DNA from: Crossaster papposus
Lineage: Eukaryota > Echinodermata > Asteroidea > Velatida > Solasteridae
Assembly: GCA_037893245.1 (NCBI GenBank)
Contig: JBAIAA010000398.1
Coordinates: 372,001-436,000 of the forward strand
Direction: 5' to 3'
Length of the DNA stretch: 64,000 nucleotides
Position 1 is the stretch's first letter. Each line of letters begins with the position of its first letter. The position numbers and the translations under genes were made by a program. The notes under the pieces are model-generated. The model was not told the DNA's origin. It worked only from the letters and a program-made list of their open reading frames with translations, and did not search any database. Of the stretch, positions 34,147 to 45,870 are shown in pieces.

Positions 34147-36038
34147 AGAGCTATAGCTGTACTTCGACGTTTACATTGTTTATAAACAGTAAATGTTGGG
34201 CCGACTTTCCTCATGCAATGTTGCCATACTTCTTTGTTGACAAACTGCAAATTCATTGTACCTTTACCATGTTAATGTTATTAATGCTTGCTATTTACCC
34301 TCTGTTAACAATTTAGGTGTAAGCTTAGTCCGAAAAAAAACCCAAAACGGTGGCGTCCAGAAATTGTGCACACAACCGAGTGCTCCCTAATTGGTCGTGG
34401 CGCAATTGAATAATTCTTGAAAAATTCAAGTTTAATATTTACGAACTTCTTTTAATGTCAGGTTTCAGTCAATAAAAGGGTAAAATATTACTAGATTTCA
34501 CAGGCGTCTGTACATTTAATGTGACAGTATTTAAAACTGGTTTTTAACATTGCAGGATCAGGAATGTTGAGGTTTAACGTCCATATAGTAATTATGTGAA
34601 CCAAGTGCTTGTGTGTAAAGCCCCAAATTTATATTTGATGTCAAAAAATAATTAAAAATACAAAAATAATATTGCTTGTACATGTATCAAGTTGTATGAA
34701 TTGGCCCCAGAATTTGTTTACTGTATGGCATTCAAATATGGCTTTCAAATAAAGCTTCAGTTCAGTGCCACTGAATTTTTTGTTTTGTTTAAATGTTAAT
34801 TGGGCCTAACCGGTTTTCTAAGGAGCATAAATACACGGCGGGTCTTTTCAAGTGCAGGAAAGAAAATCTAGTTTTATGATTGGCCATTTTTTATTAAGTA
34901 TTTCCCCGCAATTCACTAACTATCTGTTGTCTTTCCTCCATGGTATAGCTACTTACGTTAGTCTTACGCGAGAGCTCGGAAGCCATATTGACAAATTTCC
35001 GCAAAACGCCCTCTTCGGTTGATTTTCGTCATTTCATGACAGAGGCTAATGCTCGTACAGTCGCTGCTTGAAGACGTCACACGCATGCGTTGTTTATTCC
35101 AAGCAATAGACAAAATAATGGGCGGGCAGCGGATATAGATCCCTAAAATAACTTTATTGAAAGTCAAAACTTTTTTTTTTAATAACGGAAAACCAGCAAA
35201 TTTTAAAGAAAGCCGAACAAAATGTGCATTATCAATGGTTACGGCAGTTGCTATGAGACCACTCCACGCGTAATCCAGAGTTCGATTGGCGCGGTTTTCA
35301 ATGCTAACTCGCCTGCTTGTTAACTAATCCGGTAAGCTACTCGAACACACCCATGGATACGGGCATGTAACTCGTGTGTTTCACCGTAGCGTGACCATCT
35401 TCGCTACAGAGTATTTACACCATGGTCATGTGTATAATTATGAATTCCTGTCAACCATAATCTTCGTAATTCCCTCGTAGAATTGACCGCGTTAAAAGAC
35501 AATACACACCAATTTATACTACGGCACGACAACGATCTTCCGAAGATGTAGTAAACGTCGTCTCTGTATACGAAAATGGTTATAATGCAACGGTTTAAAT
35601 GGAAACACGTAATCGTTGCTAGGAAACGTCGCTGATGCGCGCTACATGCGCATCTTGCCTTGAAACAAGATTACAAATAATCTCAAGGTTTTCTGTTTGA
35701 AATGTTAGATGTTTAGATGAGTTAACACGAGGTGGTAGTTGCGAAGACGTTTTTATAATCGTGTAACTTACTCATCTCGAGCCATCCCATATAACAGTTG
35801 AGGAATTAACAGGTGTTATACTATACAAGGCATTAACAGAGAAGCTATAATCCTGGATTGAAATGCACTTTCCAGTGCTTGGAAGACAGCCTGAATATAA
35901 AACTAGCTAAGTAACCTTTTACGTAAGGTTGCTGGTCCACTGTGGAATTATTGTTGTCTGAGAAGAAGTGTGGTTCAGAGACGTATCAGAAAGAACAGAT
36001 TACATCGTCCGTAGTTCCTACGAGAACAATGGTTTTCC
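34147..36038. other. intergenic, no gene seen
   Basis: No recognisable coding or repeat feature. Confidence 0.4.
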
Positions 36039-36042
36039 TTAA

Positions 36043-36421
36043 AGGTGGATACACCATTTGCAGATATCAAAAATATTTACTGCCGAATTAATAAGAAATA
36101 TCTTACTCATTTGAAAGTAAATGCAGATTCTAGGCATCCAGCAAAATGATTGCGCTAGATATCCTGTTATTATTCAATTTTTTTTTTATTTTATAATGAA
36201 AAATTCGCGATCGCTAGACGGCGATCGCGAAAAAACAAAGATAACATAAGAATAACTGCTTGACGCCGGTTGAAAAAAACCGCTGTTTTTCGTGCTTTTC
36301 TTGGCATCCATGATTGTAAAACTTCGGACAGCTCAGTTAAACGATATTTACTATAAAATACAACCCCCCAAATATACTCATTTATGATAATTCAAGCAGT
36401 TACCAATGGTGTATACTACCT
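36043..36421 (+). mobile_element. TTAA-flanked MITE family A, copy 1
   Basis: TTAA lies on both sides (36039-36042 and 36422-36425). The ends are AGGTGGATACACCATTTGCA and an inverted form of AGGTAGTATACACCATTGGT. The interior carries a GCGATCGC palindrome and GGCATCCATGATTGTAAAAC. TTAA target duplications are the hallmark of piggyBac-type transposons, so this may be a non-autonomous relative. Copies are at 39851, 40301 (inverted) and 49237 (inverted), and there is an array of ends at 47545. Confidence 0.8.
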
Positions 36422-36425
36422 TTAA

Positions 36426-38759
36426 ACCCGCTTCATTTGGAAAAATCTATGGGACAAAAACGTATTGGGGGTTAGGGTTACATACCTTGTGGAATTATCT
36501 TCTCCAATATTTTCTTACCCAGTTAAACTTGACACAATTCAATAAAAATGTCGACATTACGCCATCAGCCTTGGAGTTAGTCGGTATCGAAATGAGGGGA
36601 ATCATACAAATGTGTCTGTGTGGTATTGTTTTGCTGCTTATGTTTGTTTTGTCGAATATCTGCTCCAATGATGTTTACCAAGCCCTTATTATAAACTGTT
36701 GTAAACACTGCAATATTGGAACTGCGATACTAACCAGCGTACCTGCTTCTTCTCAATTCAAGACCGAGGCATTAATAACCATTTTCTAAAGACCCTACGC
36801 GTTTCAGGCATTAGCTATAATCATATCAGATGCCGTTATTTGTTTTGTACTAATGAATTCACAAAACAGGTTTACTCTTTCCTGTTTAATCGATGCATAA
36901 CTGCATATTACGGGATTTGTCATTGTATAAGTTCTTAGAAGGTGCATTAATTCCTGGAGCCTTATAAACTGTAATTTCGACTGATCGTTCATTTACCCGA
37001 CAACATATTTACAAATTATGTGGGAGAGTGGTACACACATGCAGTCAGGGTCACGCAAACCAAAACCGACTTCCGGAACCGGAAAAAGGCTGTTTTTGTG
37101 ATACGTTGCCATGGACACGTCGTCTAAAAATACGCGGTACGTCTGCGGCGACACCACGCACGCATTTATAGATGGCCAGTCTTCCGTAGATCCGGGAATT
37201 AAACCCAATCGGGGCTCCCGATTTAATGTTCTCGATGTTTGTTTGCGAACCATGCTGGATTGCTTTCCAAGTATTATGTCACCGCGTTTCGGCTGCCTGT
37301 GACTGTCTGGTTTTGTCATGTTGGGATATTCTTGCGGTTTTCAGGTGTCACTGTCAATCCTCCATCTATTAACATTGTGTTATGTTTCAGCCAAGGCCCC
37401 TACCCCTAAAATTCGCGTGTGACACGCAAACCGGAACACTCACAACCTGTTTCGCTATATTTAGCCACAGGGAATGTCCCCGTATGAACCCGCTTGTCTT
37501 TTGACTTTGTTATTAACTTGTATAAGTTTTTATCTATCTTGATCGTTTGAACAAACAGTCCCAAACTCGCATACCTAGATTACCTCCTGGTGTGTTCACA
37601 ATTTCACCAAATCTTTGCGTGGGTCATGTTTTTCTGTTGGCACAAAAATAGTCTGGTGACTGACACGGACATTTGTGACATATCTACCCGGAAACAAAGT
37701 CCCACTGCGGGACGGGTCATATCTCGAGAACTCGATTTCAGAAGTATCAATTTGGTCCGTTTTATGACGCTCAAAAAACTCTTGAAAAAGATTTACAAAA
37801 GGAGAGGCCTGTAGGGAAAAGAGGAGGGCAATGTTGTTGGTACAACAAGTTTAAAAAAAAACAGTTTCGTGTTAACATGGATAAATATTTAGCGATTAAT
37901 TGCAAAATTAATTTCTTATTATCTCGATACAAAATCAACAGAACGCGAACAGTCATCTTATTAAATATTCGAGTAACAAAAACATCTTACCAATATATTA
38001 AAAATGTACAGTACTCATATGGTAAAAATAATACAATAACACTTTGACAAGTTTAGAACTAAAACTATCAGGTTTAACACCTGTGGGGTTTTCTTTTCAA
38101 TTGTCAGTAATTTTGATTGACATTCAAAATACCTGGCGGTGTTGTCACTACTAGTTTTGAACGTCTCGGGTGAGCAAGGTCGAGCCGCACACGAGAGTTG
38201 CACATCTGTCTAGTCCCGCTGGCCACCTGTAGCGTAGCCGGGTTCAACCAATAAAGACGCAAAGATATTTTGGACAGCTGATTAAATACGAATACTTGGA
38301 ATTGTACTTGAATGCGTGGTGCGCCAACTCGTGAGATTCTGTATGGATGAAAAGTAAACAAGTTAATGCCAAAGCGGGCATTACCTTTTGTCTTCGTGGT
38401 ATCGGCCTGTTTTGTTTTAGTAATATACGTGTCTGTTCCTTGCTCTATGGTCAGACTGACCCCTTCTTTTGTGTTGGTCAAAGTGTTACAGGTATTTCAG
38501 GCATTCCTTTGATATATAGTTAGTGTATGGACATGGGGGAACCCCTCGTGTGGTATACTTTTGTTAAGATGTGGTATACTTTCACCTGTCGATTTACAAT
38601 GCTTTTATTTCGAGTTAGGTCGATGGGTCAAGGAATATATTCTGAGTATTCAGGTAAATCAAATGATGACTATAAAAACGTCAGACCGTTTACAGTGAAT
38701 TTCAAGTGTGTGCTTTTTTAGTTCGGTCACAGAAATCCATAAACATTCTCCAGGGACAT
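36426..38759. other. intergenic, no gene seen
   Basis: Open frames up to 127 codons (36406-36789) partly overlap the MITE and show no domain. Confidence 0.4.
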
Positions 38760-39105
38760 TTGGGTTTTCTGTGGCAGTAAACGACCCAATACCATGACGC
38801 GTGCCAGGGTGACGGTCGATGTCCGTCCGCTCAGCGTAGTGGTGCATGCGTTTTACTAGTCTTGAAATCAAGTCGTTAGACACTGCTGTTCAACGTACCG
38901 TGACCCGACAGGTCCAGTCTAACGACTTGACCCATATGAATCCGGGCTGATATATTCATATATGCGGCAAGCTCACTGCATATGCATAACGTTTGCACAG
39001 AGAGGGCCAATGGTAGCTCATCTGGTATAATAGGAATCACCATCATACACAATGAACATCTTTTTCTCGATCAATGTGTCTTTCTAATCCTGCATATTCC
39101 ATTTG
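38760..39105 (-). repeat. dispersed repeat, inverted partner of 13085-13400
   Basis: Shared blocks on the minus strand include TACCAGATGAGCTA, CATATGCAGTGAGC, ATATGAATATATCAGCC, and GACTTGATTTCAAGACTAGT. Confidence 0.75.
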
Positions 39106-39846
39106 TTATATTAAACTAAGAGTACGATATGTATAGATAGTCTGAATTATTGTTGTCTGTTGAATAAAAAGGCCCAATATTATAACGAAACTACTATGAT
39201 TAATGACCCGGTCACCCTTCCAAGGATGAGCGTGTGCCTGTTGTAACTCTAATCTGTAACCCAGAAAACGTGTGATTGTCCCCGTTTGTTTTCGTTTCAG
39301 AGCACTAGAAATCCCCGGTTTTGGCAATCCATACTACCGAACATGGTCTATACTTTTCGATACATTAGGCTTTCTCCAACACCCAAATTGTTACGTTTGA
39401 GCGACACGTACGTAATCGCATTCGCTATAAAAAGCATGTAACATGAATGTTCATATTCTAATTTTCTTTAAATTTGCAACCAATGCGCCGTAAATAAATA
39501 TTCATATTTTCTTGATTCTTAACCAATCAGAATGCTCCGTCCAAACTTGGTAACAGGCCCCTGCCTCGTGCACAACAAAAATTACAGATGATTCAAATAC
39601 ATAATTGGGGATCGACATACATGCATCTTGGGGCTGAGGTTGCACAGAACGTTCCCACATTATTAGTATACCGCTCGCTACACGTAACCCCTGAAAGAGC
39701 GGTAGAGCAGTGTCAGTTGCGACGACGCAGGCGCAGTAACGACCAATTACCGATTGATTTCAAGTCTAGTGTTCACACACGCGTTCGTCAACAATTTGTT
39801 TGATTGTATATTAGGCCCTCTTAAAGACAGACATCCAAACAATCAC
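39106..39846. other. intergenic, no gene seen
   Basis: An isolated match to the Penelope 3' end (ATATTAGGCCCTCTTAA at about 39809-39825) is noted. Nothing else is recognised. Confidence 0.4.
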
Positions 39847-39850
39847 TTAA

Positions 39851-40235
39851 AGGTAGTAGGCCTATACACCATTTGCAAATATCGAAAATATTTACTACCG
39901 AATTATTAAAAAATATCTTACTCAATTGAAAATAAATAATGATTCTAGGCATTCAGCAAAAGGATTGCGCTAGATATCCTGCAATTATTCCCAAAAAATG
40001 AATTTTATAAAGAAAAATTCGCTCTCACCGTCCGGCGATCGCGAAAAAACAAAGATAACATAAGAATAACTGCTCGACCCCGGTTGAAAACAAACGCTGT
40101 TTTTCGTGCTTTTCTTGGCATCCATGATTGTAAAACTTCGGAAAAGTCAGTTAAACGATATTTACTATAAAATACAACCCCCCAAATCTACCCATTCATG
40201 ATAATTCAAGCAATTACCAATGGTGTATACTACCT
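39851..40235 (+). mobile_element. TTAA-flanked MITE family A, copy 2
   Basis: TTAA at 39847-39850 and 40236-40239. It is highly similar to copies 1 and 3 and lies in the same orientation as copy 1. Confidence 0.85.
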
Positions 40236-40300
40236 TTAACATACCAAGAACTACAAAGAAAAAACAGGGAGTTACTTAAAAAAACTGAATGTTACTTTAA

Positions 40301-40684
40301 AGGTAGGATACACCATTGGTAATTGCTTGAATTATCATGAATGGGTGGATTTTGGGGGTTGTATTTTGTAGTAAATATCGTTTAACTGACCTGTCCAAAG
40401 TTTTACAATCATGGATGCCGAGAAAAGCACGAAAAACAGCGTTTGTTTTCAACCGGCGTCGGAAAGTTATTCTTATGTTATTTGTGTTATTTCGCGATCG
40501 CCGTCCGGCGAGAGCGAATTTTTCTTTATAAAATTCTATCTCCAGAATAATTACAGGATATCTAGCGCAATCATTTTGCTGGATGCCTAGAATCAATATT
40601 TACCTTCAAGTGAGTAAGATATTTCTGAATAATTCGGTAGTAAATATTTTCGATATCTGCAAATGGTGTATAGGCCTACTACCT
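40301..40684 (-). mobile_element. TTAA-flanked MITE family A, copy 3 (inverted)
   Basis: TTAA at 40297-40300 and 40685-40688. It is the reverse complement of copy 2, only 57 bp away. The pair forms a giant inverted repeat with arms of about 385 bp. Confidence 0.85.
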
Positions 40685-40778
40685 TTAAATGGTATGATGA
40701 TAAGTGTTGACGTGGAACAACACGTATTATAGGCCTACATTATGTGCTCATTTTAAAAGAGATTTGTTCCTTTGATGA

Positions 40779-40925
40779 TACAACCATGGAACTTGGCACA
40801 CAGTCAGAGTATGTCATAAGAAAGATATTTGGATATTCATGTAGGGCCATCGCAGAATTTTGTCAGAATAACAAACAATTTTAAAAACTTCCAACTTTGT
40901 GGCTACCGTTGCTCTTTATTCTACC
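40779..40925. mobile_element. MITE family B, copy 2 (partial)
   Basis: CAACCATGGAACTTGGCACA followed by CAGTCAGAGTATGTCATAAG and AAAGATATTTGG matches 20797 onward and 56488 onward. The right half is not recognisable. Confidence 0.65.
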
Positions 40926-41267
40926 TTTATTTCTTCAGATGAAAAATCCTTACACGAAGGGGCGAACTTCATGAATTTTTTTCTATTTATCGATATTTAT
41001 CGATTGTTTTTATGAAAACGATTAAATATTGCAGTATTTACAACCTGGTAAAGTTATATTATCAACAAAAAATTATTAAAATCCCAATTAACCATATAAG
41101 TCATCAGCAGTGGGGAAATGTATATATTCTGACTCTCACAGCAACAGGGGCGAATTTGCTAATTTATCGGGGGTTTTGGTGGTTTTTTTTTCACGAAGAG
41201 GTGCTTCTATTGATTGATTAATTCTGCAAAACTAATCACCTAATTGTTGTTTAAGTTTGCTATATTT

Positions 41268-41410
41268 AACGGTAGGATACACTATTGATAATTGCTTGAA
41301 TTATCGGCACAAGGAGCCATTATGTTACAGGATGCTTCAGACTGCCATTCCCTAACAGTCCAGTAAAGTATTTTGTAATATATTTTTTTCATTTATTTCT
41401 TAGATTTGCA
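41268..41410. repeat. decayed end of MITE family A
   Basis: GGTAGGATACACTATTGATAATTGCTTGAATTATC-like sequence (41271 on) matches the left end of copy 3. A CACAGGATGCTT.AGACT-type block just after recurs at 44537. Confidence 0.5.
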
Positions 41411-41582
41411 AATGTTGTATATTCTCTTTAAGTTATCTTTAACGTTGTTTTGACATGTTGTATATTCTCTTTAAGTTATCTTTAACGTTGTTTTGACATG
41501 TTGTATATTCTCTTTAAGTTATCTTTAACGTTGTTTTGACATGTTGTATATTCTCTTTAAGTTGTCTTTAACGTTGTTTTGA
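41411..41582. repeat. 43-bp tandem repeat, four units
   Basis: The unit starts ATGTTGTATATTCTCTTTAA and ends ACGTTGTTTTGAC. Copies are nearly identical; the last has GTTGTC for GTTATC. Confidence 0.95.
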
Positions 41583-42660
41583 CGCATGATAACATATATA
41601 CATATATTTATATTTGAACAGTTGATCAATTCTTTATACGAGCCTAGTTAGAATGGACGCTGTGTATCGACGATTGCTGCCACAATTCTAATAAAAATGT
41701 CTCCAACAGCTAAGTAATAGGCTGCGTTGAGTTATGATGAAATTGATAGGGAAAAATCCAATCTGTATTAGAAGAAAATTAAGCTGGACCTATTATTTAA
41801 ATGAGTTTAACCACATGTTGTGCACCCACACGGATAGGCTGTAATTATGTATGCTTACCGTCACCAGCAGGATTGAAAAGTAATAAAATAGACATTGGAA
41901 ATAAATAATGTCTGGTACATTGTCGAAATGACAGAACGTGCTGTGCAAATATCAATCTGCGAGGTAAACATGTCCAATAATCATAGAAGTGTCCTTAGGG
42001 CTGTGCCGAATAGTCGAATAAACGAATACTGATTCATACATTCGATAACGTGAGACCAATCCGTGAAGATGAAGAGAAAACGCCCACGATGATATTGTAA
42101 TCGTATAAGATGCGTGGTCATTGTAAAATGCAATGCTTTATCGAAAGGCGATTTCAACAGACGTAATTTGGGAGTTTCAGTGAAGAATATTTAGCTCCAG
42201 TTTAATGTGTGCAATCTGCTGAAAATCAGCCTTAAAAAAACCTACATACATGATGTTTTTATTATTAGGCTTGTTGTAAATATTCGAAACGCATGTCCAA
42301 ATGACGGTCAGCCTATAGGCTGGCACTCGTACAAATTAACCAGCGCGTTTCGAATATTGTAATAATATACATAGTGGCCCGTATAAAACAGATAAGCATA
42401 CCCAGTACATGTATATACTAGCCTAAGGCTAAAACTACCGATATCAATGGATGGAGAATCTCGCCCCCGCGAATTTAACATGACACGCGTTTAGTTATTT
42501 CTCAGTGCGAAAGGAGCTCTGACTTTACTTCACAAAATATGGTCTGGATCTATAACTACTGGCCTAACTCGAGATATCTTGGTATCATTTTTCTTCTAGA
42601 AAGATTATCCATCCATTGTCACAGGTAGTTTTGGCCTCAGAGTAAGTGGAAGTATGCTTA
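41583..42660. other. intergenic, no gene seen
   Basis: No recognisable feature. Confidence 0.4.
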
Positions 42661-42664
42661 TTCG

Positions 42665-42752
42665 TTGAGGTATGATTGTCCCTTGAGGTGTGCTTGTTTC
42701 TTGAGGTATGCTTGTCCGTTGAGGTATGATTGTCCCTTGAGGTATGCTTGGC
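42665..42752. repeat. 18-bp minisatellite, five units
   Basis: The unit is TTGAGGTATGCTTGTCCC with small changes. Since 18 is a multiple of three, a minus-strand frame reads a six-residue repeat (HTSRDN-like). There is no other evidence of coding. Confidence 0.85.
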
Positions 42753-44023
42753 GACGTTCGTATACGTGTGCGTGTACATGTACAGCACTGTATAAAATAA
42801 CTGCTTCCATTTTGTAAACGACCGAACATTTATCATGTTACATGTACATGTACATATTTTCTTGTGCTGAATGAGTGTACGATTTAACAGTTCGGTGTAA
42901 TAATGTTGTATCATGATCTTCAAACACTCTTCCAATTGATTCGTTGTAAAAGACAGCTGTATATATATTTTTTGCCAAGTCAGACTCTATTTTTATTGAT
43001 CTTTGTTTTTTTCACAGTGGAATTTATTTTCCCCGACTCCTGGACGGGGTCATAGTTCAAGAATCACTTGGCTTTTTGTTCCTCATCCGTTTTCTGTGTA
43101 TTCGTCACTCTCCCCGTTGCGAAATACAAAACAAAGTGGGACACTGCAACCCCTGACGGGAAATAACTGGGGTTTGTTTGGCCCAAATTACACCGGCCGC
43201 GATCAAGTAGTACTTGAAAACAAGTGGTGTTTACCCCCGTAGACCCCATACAAGGAATATAGGTTGGTATGTTATTATGTCATCAAGAATTGGGTGAGTT
43301 GAGTGATCACAAAATATATATCGAGGTAAATATGACCGAATCCATCGAAATGAGTCTTAAGGACATGTTTTCTGGCATAGCTTTTTACTTGCAGAAGAAA
43401 GCACATAATTTACTCTTCACTTTGCTATATCACCGAGAGTGACATGGGCGAAAACGTCCATTGCTCATTAGTTTCTATTGTGCAGAATGCTGTCAGAAGG
43501 CTAGCTCTAGCTCTGGTGACTTGTTTGTGACGCCTTTATTGGGTTGGGTCCCACATTGTTTTTCTGCTTGCCTGAAAAGCATATTTTCGTGGTTTTTATA
43601 TAAAAACAAATCTACTCTTACATTTTTTTCCAGACACACTATGCTACCCCACACTAACTGATTTTGTATGTTTGTACTGATAATCCGTGCATGTCGTCCT
43701 ATTTCGAGCGAGCGATGCTATTTTGATCTCCCGGGTTTCAAGCTGTTTTTGACGGAAGGTATGTATGCCCTAGGTGCATACGGTGGTTGAAAGCTTGGCG
43801 ACAGACATGCATTCCGTTAAGTAGGCCTAAACATTGTGTCGTATTTCTTTTTCAATTTTGAAAATTGAACAAAGAAATTGACTGCAGCGGGGCTTGATTC
43901 AGCGACCTCTGGGGCGTATTCGAAACCCCTTTCTCGTGTTAAATGAACCCGCGAACGGTGTTCGCAAACAGGATTTTCACTCTCCGCTCAATGGGGAGAA
44001 GATGAAGAACGTCAAGAACAACG
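42753..44023. other. intergenic, no gene seen
   Basis: No recognisable gene or RNA. Confidence 0.4.
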
Positions 44024-44270
44024 AACCACAAACTCAGTTGGTAGAGCACTAGAACGGCAATCTGAACGTCGCAGGTTCCAACTCGTATAGGCCCACACAA
44101 CTTCAAAATAGTATTAACTGCACATAGTCAGTTTCCCTTGTGGTTCAATTGAAATATTTGTTCAATGATGTTTGCAATTTCGAAAGTGTTCGTCTTCATT
44201 TTCCTGAAGACGAACAGAGTGTTTGAAACGTCGAGACCATACTTCAACCACCGGCTCTTTTCAGAACCAA
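44024..44270 (+). mobile_element. composite: tRNA-like head followed by Penelope-type tail motif
   Basis: ACTCAGTTGGTAGAGC (44033-44048) resembles a tRNA box A. GGTTCCAACTC (44074-44084) resembles box B at about normal spacing. About 120 bp downstream, CTGAAGACGAACAGAGTGTT followed by TGAAACGTCGAG (44204-44235) has the CTGAAGA-N-stem-GAAA layout of the Penelope-like end at 29031. It may be a tRNA-derived SINE with a Penelope-type tail, or two adjacent unrelated fragments. Coordinates of the ends are approximate. Confidence 0.45.
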
Positions 44271-44734
44271 CACTCCCTGACAAAAAAAACATCTGTCCGC
44301 AAATCTACTGCTCTGTTTGTCAATATTAATATAGAGACACATTTACAATGCTTTTACATGAGATTAAACTATCCTTTTCCCCATCAACATTTAATTAGTG
44401 ACGAAGGGGATGTGTACAACTTTCTGTAAAAGTCTGTAGGCCTAATCTCAGAAATTTAATTTTCAAAATTGTCACAATCTTAATAAACAACATGTATAAA
44501 CTTGAAAACCAAAGCACAATATGTGCCGTGATTTCACAGGATGCTTGAGACTTATTCACCCACAGTCAAGTAAGGTATTTCATAATAATTCAGTATGTTT
44601 TCTTTGTTAAATTTATGTTTGCAATTAAACAAAACGTTTGGACAGCGAAGTGTTACCATCGTCTTTTCTATTGCACGAAAAAAACGCATTGGTTACCACG
44701 CTTCCCATAGCCTCGTGTACCTTGTGTACATCAC

Positions 44735-44925
44735 TGCCGAAGCAACTATTGTCGTTGTAGGCGAACTTTATTGAAGTAATTTTCCCTATTCGATTTGCAC
44801 AGGGTGGCACACACTTTGGCACTTTGCAAAGTCGGATCGACTTGGGATTTGGCAGGTTCCCTGGGGACCATCCACATATGTGACGATCGTCCAGGAAGGT
44901 GTGACGTTATGTAACATTGGAAGAT
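44735..44925 (-). repeat. dispersed repeat, inverted partner of 13838-14060
   Basis: On the minus strand it matches 13838-14060 over about 190 bp with indels. One frame reads VTYVDGPQGTCQIPSRSDFA followed by KCQSVC, against SVDGIQENWKIPSRTEFAKC followed by QSV at the other locus. Neither copy is open for long. Confidence 0.6.
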
Positions 44926-44935
44926 GACGTCATCT

Positions 44936-45713
44936 AGTATCAGATTACAAGCAACCAAACATAATATTTTTGAAAATCAATATAAAATCAACTGTAAAAG
45001 ATGTGATTATAATTTTGACGAGAACTGATATAATAATCCAGGTTCTGCAGCAGAATTACGTGACACTTTCTTCTGTCCAAACCGAAAGTGCCCTTGTAAT
45101 TTGAAAGTGGAAAATGATGTGAACTTACTTTCAACAATGTCAGTCTCTTGCTACATTTTACTTCACACAAAAAAGTTACCGGTGACGTCATCAAATGCCA
45201 TAGCGCCCTCTAGCAGCAGGTTAAAACGTGTTTAAAATGGACAATTAGTTATTAGTGTGGCGAAGTTTGCTGAAATCACTTTATATTAATGTATATAATC
45301 ATATTCATGCTACGAACCACAGGTGACGTCAACTAACCAGAAGTTACAATGAAGATACCTTTAAACCCTAAAACACAACGATCTGATTGTCACGAAACTT
45401 GGTGGGATGGCTTGCAAAACAGCAAAATAAGGCACTGAGCTCTGTTTTGTCATAACATTTATAATTATGCTTAAAACACGCTGACGAAATAAGCACGAAT
45501 ATAATTATTAAGAAATATTCATAATACGGAAAACCCATATGTTTTGTTCATCGAGCAGACATAGGCCGTTTCTATGTCACGGAGCTATAAAAATGACCTG
45601 TTTATAGCTCCATAGTCCACTCGTGTTTTACTTGTTTGATTAATTTCAAGTCAATATAATTTTCTTTCGGTTTGTTTTTGCTAATAATAGCATATTCTTG
45701 TTAGGTTTTTATT
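44936..45713. other. intergenic, no gene seen
   Basis: It contains a CTCF-like core at 45202-45218. Nothing else is recognised. Confidence 0.4.
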
Positions 45714-45870
45714 GGGGGGGGGGGGGGGGTGCTTGAGGTAACAATATTCTAGAGAGTGTAGAGGTATGGGGGACTAAGGGGGAAGTCCCTCGGTCCCATA
45801 TCTTGCTGGGTATAGACAAAGGAGAACAAAATAAGGGAAGTCAAGTTGAACATTTAGGGGGGGGGGGGGG
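45714..45870 (+). repeat. dispersed repeat copy between two poly-G runs
   Basis: G runs at 45714-45729 and 45857-45870 flank a copy of the 29575/54393 family (GGTAACAATATTCTAGAGAG ... CTTGCTGGGTATA). Confidence 0.75.

Noticed and set aside
39809-39825. Another Penelope-like insertion (ATATTAGGCCCTCTTAA)
   Set aside because: Only 17 bp match, without the hairpin before it or the end after it. It could be chance or a very decayed fragment.
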